Source: Streptomyces tendae
GTDB taxonomy: Bacteria > Actinomycetota > Actinomycetes > Streptomycetales > Streptomycetaceae
Assembly (NCBI RefSeq): GCF_008632955.1
Contig: NZ_CP043959.1
Coordinates: 3,348,001 to 3,412,000 of the forward strand
DNA: 64,000 bases
Direction: 5' to 3'
How positions within the stretch are numbered: position 1 is the stretch's first letter; each line of letters begins with the position of its first letter. This document shows, piece by piece, positions 61,544 to 64,000 of this stretch. The position numbers and the translations under genes were made by a program. The notes under the pieces were generated by a model. The model was not told where the DNA came from. It saw only the letters and a list, made by a program, of their open reading frames with translations, and did no database searches.

Positions 61544-62371
61544 TCACTTCTTGAGCGCGACCCCCGCGACGGACACGTCCGGCGCGTCCGCCGTGCCGCC
61601 GTCGGACTCCGGGCGCCAGGAGACCGTGGGGACGACACCCGGCTCGACCAGGTCCAGCCCCTCGAAGTAGGAGGCGACCTCCTCCGGCGACCGGAGGTGG
61701 TAGGTGTTGGCCGACTGCTGGTTGTACGCCAGGACCGCCTGGTTGAGCGCCTCGTTGGAGTTCGTGCCGTCGCTCAGTGCGAGGTAGCTGCCCGAGGGGA
61801 GCCCCGCGAGCAGGGCGCTCACCAGCTCCGCCGGCCGGTCGGCGTCGGAGATCTGCCCCATGATCCCCAGCATGGTCAGGGCGACCGGGCGGCTGAAGTC
61901 CAGCGTCTTGGCCGCCTCGGCCAGGATCCGCTCCGGGTCCCGGACGTCCGCGTCCACGTAGGCGCAGGCCCCCTCGGGGCTGCTGGTGAGCAGCGCCTCG
62001 GCGTGCACCAGCACCAGCGGATCGTTGTCCACGTACACGATGCGGCTCTCGGGCGCGATGCGCTGGGCCAGCTCGTGCGTGTTCTCCGCGGTGGGCAGCC
62101 CCGTCCCGATGTCCAGGAACTGCCGGATGCCTGCCTCGCCCACCAGGAAACGCACGGCGCGCGCGAGGAACCGCCGCTGCAGCCTGGCGACGGCGGCGAA
62201 CTCCGGGAACGTCGTCAGGATGGCCTCGCCGACCTCGCTGTCGACGGGGTAGTTGTCCTTGCCGCCCAGGAGGTAGTTCCACACCCGGGCGGAGTGCGGA
62301 CGGTCGGTCTGCAGCCTGTCCCGGATGTCACCGCGCGGGGTTTCGGGAGATTCCATGGATTCCATGGGCAT
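61544..62371 (-). CDS. S-adenosyl-L-methionine-dependent methyltransferase (DUF574-type)
   Basis: 275 residues; streptomycete S-adenosyl methyltransferase family (PF04672-like): RPHSARVWNYLLGGKDNYPVDSEVGEAI at the start, SAM-binding motif FLDIGTGLPTAENTHELAQ, VYVDNDPLVLVHAEALL and DADVRDPERIL. Family substrate unknown. ATG at 62371; three in-frame ATGs close together make the start uncertain by a few codons. Divergent from the SDR. Confidence 0.92.
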   Translation of the reverse strand: MPMESMESPETPRGDIRDRLQTDRPHSARVWNYLLGGKDNYPVDSEVGEAILTTFPEFAAVARLQRRFLARAVRFLVGEAGIRQFLDIGTGLPTAENTHELAQRIAPESRIVYVDNDPLVLVHAEALLTSSPEGACAYVDADVRDPERILAEAAKTLDFSRPVALTMLGIMGQISDADRPAELVSALLAGLPSGSYLALSDGTNSNEALNQAVLAYNQQSANTYHLRSPEEVASYFEGLDLVEPGVVPTVSWRPESDGGTADAPDVSVAGVALKK

Positions 62372-62482
62372 AGCTTCACACACGGTGGTGCAGAAAGTGA
62401 TCAAGTGCCCGCATGTCCACCGGACTTCGCGGCAGAACCGCCTGCCGCGCCGCCGCCCTCGCCGTGCCGCCGCCGAGTGCCG

Positions 62483-62511
62483 TTGACGCGCACCGTGGGG
62501 CCGACTACCTT
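62483..62511 (+). promoter_or_regulatory. Promoter of the SDR gene
   Basis: TTGACG (62483-62488), 17-nt spacer, TACCTT (62506-62511); predicted start at about 62518, inside the operator at 62515-62532. Confidence 0.7.
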
Positions 62512-62514
62512 TCA

Positions 62515-62532
62515 CTAGAATCGCGATTCTAG
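62515..62532. promoter_or_regulatory. 18-bp perfect palindromic operator (probable TetR site)
   Basis: CTAGAATCGCGATTCTAG, fully symmetric, covering the predicted transcription start of the SDR gene. A TetR-family gene lies directly after the SDR on the opposite strand. Confidence 0.75.
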
Positions 62533-62575
62533 AGGAATTGTTCGGATCAAGCCCGTGACCCAGGAGCAGCGCACC

Positions 62576-63286
62576 GTGACCGAAGCACACCCCACCGCCC
62601 TCGTGATCGCCGGCAGCAGCGGTATCGGCGCCGCCTCGGCGCGTGAACTGGCAGCACGTGGGCACCGGGTGGCGGTGCTGGCACGCGGCGAAGGGGCGGA
62701 CGCGCTGGCCGGGGAACTGGGCGGTCTCGCCCTCCGCGGCGACTACACCGAACCCGGGGTCGTCGAGGGCGCCGTCGAGCAGGTGCTCTCCGCCTGGGGG
62801 CGGCTGGACGTGCTGGTCAACAGCGCGGGTCACGGCCCCAAGGGGAAGCTGGAGGAGCTGACCGACGAGGACTGGGCCACCGGGTTCGACCTGTACTTCT
62901 ACCACGTGGTGCGGGCCTGCCGTGCCGCCCTGGCCCCGATGCGCGCCCAGGGTGGAGGCAGCATCGTCAACATCTCCTCGGCCAGCCCCGGCGAGCCCTC
63001 GCCCCGCTTCCCCACCTCCATGGTGGCCCGGGCCGCGATGACGACCTGGACGAAACTGTGGGCGGACGAGGTCGCCGCCGACGGCATCCGCGTCAACAAC
63101 GTGCTCCCCGGCTATACCGTCGCCGACCCGGAGACCGTGCCGGCCGCCTGGACCGCCAGCATCCCGCTGGGCAGGGCCGCCGCCTACCAGGAGGTGGCGC
63201 GGGCAGTGGCCTACGTCGCCTGCGACGCCACGTACACCACCGGACAGAACCTCCGGGTCGACGGCGGACTCACCCGCGGCGTCTGA
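62576..63286 (+). CDS. SDR-fold protein with degenerate active site
   Basis: 236 residues. Cofactor motif ALVIAGSSGIGAASARELAARG and NSAGHG are normal, and the C-terminal TTGQNLRVDGGLTRG is typical. The YxxxK pair is absent: the matching segment is SMVARAAMTTWTK, with Ser and Arg in place of Tyr and Lys. It may bind NAD(P) but not act by the usual mechanism. I chose the GTG at 62576 (GGAG upstream) over a GTG at 62555. Controlled by the palindrome at 62515-62532 and probably by the TetR protein encoded downstream. Confidence 0.85.
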   Translation: MTEAHPTALVIAGSSGIGAASARELAARGHRVAVLARGEGADALAGELGGLALRGDYTEPGVVEGAVEQVLSAWGRLDVLVNSAGHGPKGKLEELTDEDWATGFDLYFYHVVRACRAALAPMRAQGGGSIVNISSASPGEPSPRFPTSMVARAAMTTWTKLWADEVAADGIRVNNVLPGYTVADPETVPAAWTASIPLGRAAAYQEVARAVAYVACDATYTTGQNLRVDGGLTRGV

Positions 63287-63318
63287 CTCACCCGTCCCGC
63301 CGGGCGGGACGCGAGGGG

Positions 63319-64000
63319 CTACCGCTCCCCGGCCGCCCGGCGGGCGTGGTCGTCCACCAGACTCTCCAGCGCCCGCGCGGCCAGGTCCGCGTACTCGGCG
63401 AAGTCCAGCTCCAGGTGCACCTCGGAGTTCGCGTGGACGTAGAGGCCGTCGGTCAGCGCCAGACTCAGCACCGTGAGCTTGGTGGGCAGATCGGGGAAGC
63501 GCTCGGTGACGTCGGCGGGGACGGACTCGGTGATCCGCGCGACGTCCACCCTGAACATCTCCACCCGCATCCGCAGGTATGCCGCACGGACCTCGCTGTC
63601 CTCGCCCAGGCCGCCGAGCTGCCGGCTCAACGCCCAGACCGCCGCGGCCTTGAGCAGCGCCTCCTCCTTCGTGTACTGCTCGGGGTCGGCCCCGGACAGG
63701 CCGGTGATGCCGCGCGACAGTTTCTGACGCAGCCCCTCGGGCCCGGAGTGGATCTCCATCCACACCTCGTAGCAGTGCTCGAGCAGGGCGACGAAGAGCT
63801 GCTCCTTGCTCTTGAAGTGCCAGTAGACCGAGCCGATGGGCAGACCGGACTCGGTGCTGACGGCCGCCATCGTCGTGCCCTGGTAGCCGTGCTCCAGCGC
63901 CAGGTCCAGCGCCGCACGCAGGATCTGCTCCCGGCTCCGGCCCGTACGCGCCTGCCGCGTGCCCTTGCCCCTGGTGCCGCCGCTCTGCCGTGTGCCCTGC
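63319..64000 (-). CDS. TetR-family transcriptional regulator, 5' end outside window
   Basis: 227 residues visible. Helix-turn-helix TRQARTGRSREQILRAALDLALEHGYQGTTMAAVSTESGLPIGSVYWHFKSKEQLFVALLEHCYEVW, then a helical ligand domain (YTKEEALLKAAAVWALSRQLGGLGED...). Basic Gly/Arg-rich N-terminus (GTRQSGGTRGKGTR) runs off the window. Convergent with the SDR and the natural candidate to bind the palindrome at 62515-62532. Confidence 0.93.
   Translation of the reverse strand, partial: QGTRQSGGTRGKGTRQARTGRSREQILRAALDLALEHGYQGTTMAAVSTESGLPIGSVYWHFKSKEQLFVALLEHCYEVWMEIHSGPEGLRQKLSRGITGLSGADPEQYTKEEALLKAAAVWALSRQLGGLGEDSEVRAAYLRMRVEMFRVDVARITESVPADVTERFPDLPTKLTVLSLALTDGLYVHANSEVHLELDFAEYADLAARALESLVDDHARRAAGER

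Overview
This is a GC-rich actinobacterial chromosome segment, almost certainly from Streptomyces. The evidence is the codon bias (G/C in nearly every third position), frequent GTG starts, TANNNT-type -10 boxes placed 6-7 nt before start codons (leaderless mRNAs), a WhiJ-type HTH/DUF397 pair, and a gene order (secDF, two-component system, two DksA-type proteins, short MreB-like protein, then xylanase genes) that from memory matches the SCO616x area of S. coelicolor. No phage, insertion sequence, CRISPR array or rRNA was seen. One tRNA-Pro(GGG) is present.

Layout. 1-6.3 kb: a polyol/sugar-type catabolic block (two Gfo/Idh/MocA dehydrogenases, an SDR and a PhyH-type oxygenase) divergent from a LacI regulator, a TMEM175-like channel gene, and tRNA-Pro. 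6.3-13.1 kb: an accessory island with a TPR-CHAT protease, a VOC protein and an ankyrin protein on one strand, and a cytoplasmic subtilase, an ECF-like sigma factor and a small unknown protein on the other. This is my best candidate for an under-described conflict or stress-protease system. 13.3-22.4 kb: housekeeping and transport genes (formylglutamate amidohydrolase, monomeric isocitrate dehydrogenase, MscS, crotonase, LPG-synthase-like membrane protein, and an ABC exporter behind a SoxR-like promoter). 22.5-29.4 kb: SecDF, a NarL-type two-component system, two DksA/TraR proteins, a short MreB-like protein and a membrane protein.

29.5-40.1 kb is a xylan-degradation regulon: secreted GH11 xylanase and CE4 acetyl xylan esterase, then (after an unrelated hydrolase, a DUF6343-type gene and a repeat-rich spacer) bxlR-bxlEFG-bxlA for xylo-oligosaccharide uptake and hydrolysis. 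CGAAANTTTCG operators lie upstream of both parts. 40.2-53.9 kb: HTH/DUF397 pair, nitroreductases, a metallothionein-like protein, a junction between two truncated genes, an MpaB-like protein, a DEAD-box helicase, an ECF41 sigma factor with its divergent CMD target gene, and metY-metX.

53.9-64 kb: a divergent sulfur locus (metYX to the left, ssuED to the right), each arm preceded by a short leader peptide with an RRHVD motif and cysteine, suggesting cysteine-sensing attenuation. After it come DUF5994, two SpoIIE-type phosphatases, a DUF6215-type protein, an S-adenosylmethionine methyltransferase, and an SDR under an 18-bp perfect palindrome next to a TetR gene that runs off the window.

All functional calls are from reading motifs by eye; no database search was run.
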